6,168 nucleotides of DNA from the NCBI GenBank assembly GCA_045616885.1, contig JAZLHS010000116.1:1-6168 (forward strand), written 5' to 3'. Made by a program: the position numbers and the translations under genes. Below are positions 5,775-6,168 of this stretch, piece after piece. The stretch is from RGIG250 sp045616885. Lineage in GTDB: Bacteria; Bacillota; Negativicutes; Selenomonadales; Selenomonadaceae. The stretch's first letter is position 1. Each line of letters begins with the position of its first letter. The notes below the pieces were generated by a model. The model saw only the letters and a list, made by a program, of their open reading frames with translations. It did not search any database and had not been told where the DNA came from.

Positions 5775-6168
5775 TCACTTGACAGGTTTCTCCAATGTTC
5801 TTTTTATAACAGCCTCTGCTGATGTGCATCGTGTATACTCATTTTTTACTCCGGTACTTTCCATCAAATAGTATTGAGGCGTCTTGTTATCTTTCTCATG
5901 TAATTCGTAATAGTATCCTCTGACTATTGAAATTGCCGTTGTCCCTAAATCCCTATTATATGCTGCATATTGGAAAGTATTTCCTTTATCCTCAAAGCTA
6001 ATATCTATTGCCTCACCGGTTTTTCCTCGACGCTGCAGTGCCACATCCTTTTCAAAAGCAATGCGGTACATATGATAGCCACTATAATTTTCATGTGTAT
6101 ATTCCAGCTTATTTTTCTTTATCGCGGTCTCAATATCTTCCGGTGTTGTTTTTTCATCTATTGCTAAA
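5775..6168 (-). CDS. Protein of unknown function, C-terminal part (runs off right edge)
   Basis: The frame is open from the right edge to a TGA at 5777-5775, giving about 130 visible residues. An ATG at 6071 would give a 98-residue protein, but reading upstream continues without a stop (LAIDEKTTPEDIETAIKKNK and on). No clear Shine-Dalgarno precedes that ATG, so it is probably internal. The visible part is rich in Tyr, Lys and Glu, with short alternating stretches (YRIAFEKDVALQ, AISIVRGYYYELHE) that suggest beta strands, as in a small lipoprotein-like or extracytoplasmic domain. I recognise no family, and no membrane segment is visible. Three lines I counted average about 39% GC, well below the operon to its left, which may mean acquisition by transfer or weaker constraint. 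It is separated from the operon by a terminator and a promoter, so it is a different transcription unit. Confidence 0.7.
   Translation of the reverse strand, partial: LAIDEKTTPEDIETAIKKNKLEYTHENYSGYHMYRIAFEKDVALQRRGKTGEAIDISFEDKGNTFQYAAYNRDLGTTAISIVRGYYYELHEKDNKTPQYYLMESTGVKNEYTRCTSAEAVIKRTLEKPVK

Noticed and set aside
5680..5871. Plus-strand small frame with a hydrophobic stretch across the terminator region
   Set aside because: It runs through the hairpin and T-tract, so its Phe/Leu-rich stretch comes from the T-run. No good Shine-Dalgarno was seen.
1..6168. tRNA, rRNA, CRISPR array, insertion sequence or riboswitch
   Set aside because: No tandem repeats, transposase, terminal repeats, cloverleaf or long structured leader were seen by eye on either strand. 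The only gap of size (5572-5774) is explained by a promoter and a terminator.

Overview
The window looks like a chromosomal stretch from a Bacillota bacterium. The core evidence is the rapZ-yvcK(glmR)-whiA trio, which is a conserved Firmicutes/Actinobacteria neighbourhood. The moderately high GC of the cluster (over 60% in one line I counted), the long YvcK form with two membrane segments, and the SlyD-like FKBP and Cof-type HAD genes upstream suggest Negativicutes (Selenomonas/Anaerovibrio-like). That placement is inference and less certain than the phylum. All supported genes lie on the minus strand, so transcription reads from high to low coordinates.

Layout in the direction of transcription. 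At the right edge (6168-5775) lies the 3' part of an AT-rich gene of unknown function, followed by a hairpin with U-rich flanks (about 5712-5755). A good sigma-A-type promoter follows (-35 at 5649-5654, -10 at 5626-5631). It starts a compact run of seven genes: a SlyD-like FKBP peptidyl-prolyl isomerase, a Cof-type HAD-IIB phosphatase, RapZ, YvcK/GlmR, WhiA, a membrane-anchored NodB-type polysaccharide deacetylase, and the start of a secreted protein cut by the left edge. Gaps between genes are about 14-36 nt, and the last pair overlaps by 1 nt. No terminator or second promoter was seen inside the run, so it is probably one operon.

The core genes concern the link between central carbon metabolism and the cell envelope. 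RapZ-family proteins are nucleotide-binding regulators tied to amino-sugar metabolism. YvcK/GlmR binds UDP-sugars and affects carbon flow to peptidoglycan precursors. WhiA is a DNA-binding protein tied to division and chromosome segregation. The deacetylase and the secreted protein downstream extend the envelope theme. In Bacillus subtilis the position after whiA is held by crh; here it is held by the deacetylase.

This is mostly an ordinary core-genome region. Points worth a second look are the membrane-anchored YvcK, a 16-bp perfect palindrome at the HAD/rapZ junction, the unknown secreted protein coupled to the deacetylase, the use of GTG/TTG starts set by Shine-Dalgarno spacing, and the sharp drop in GC at the right edge. 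I found no new defence, mobile or RNA system.
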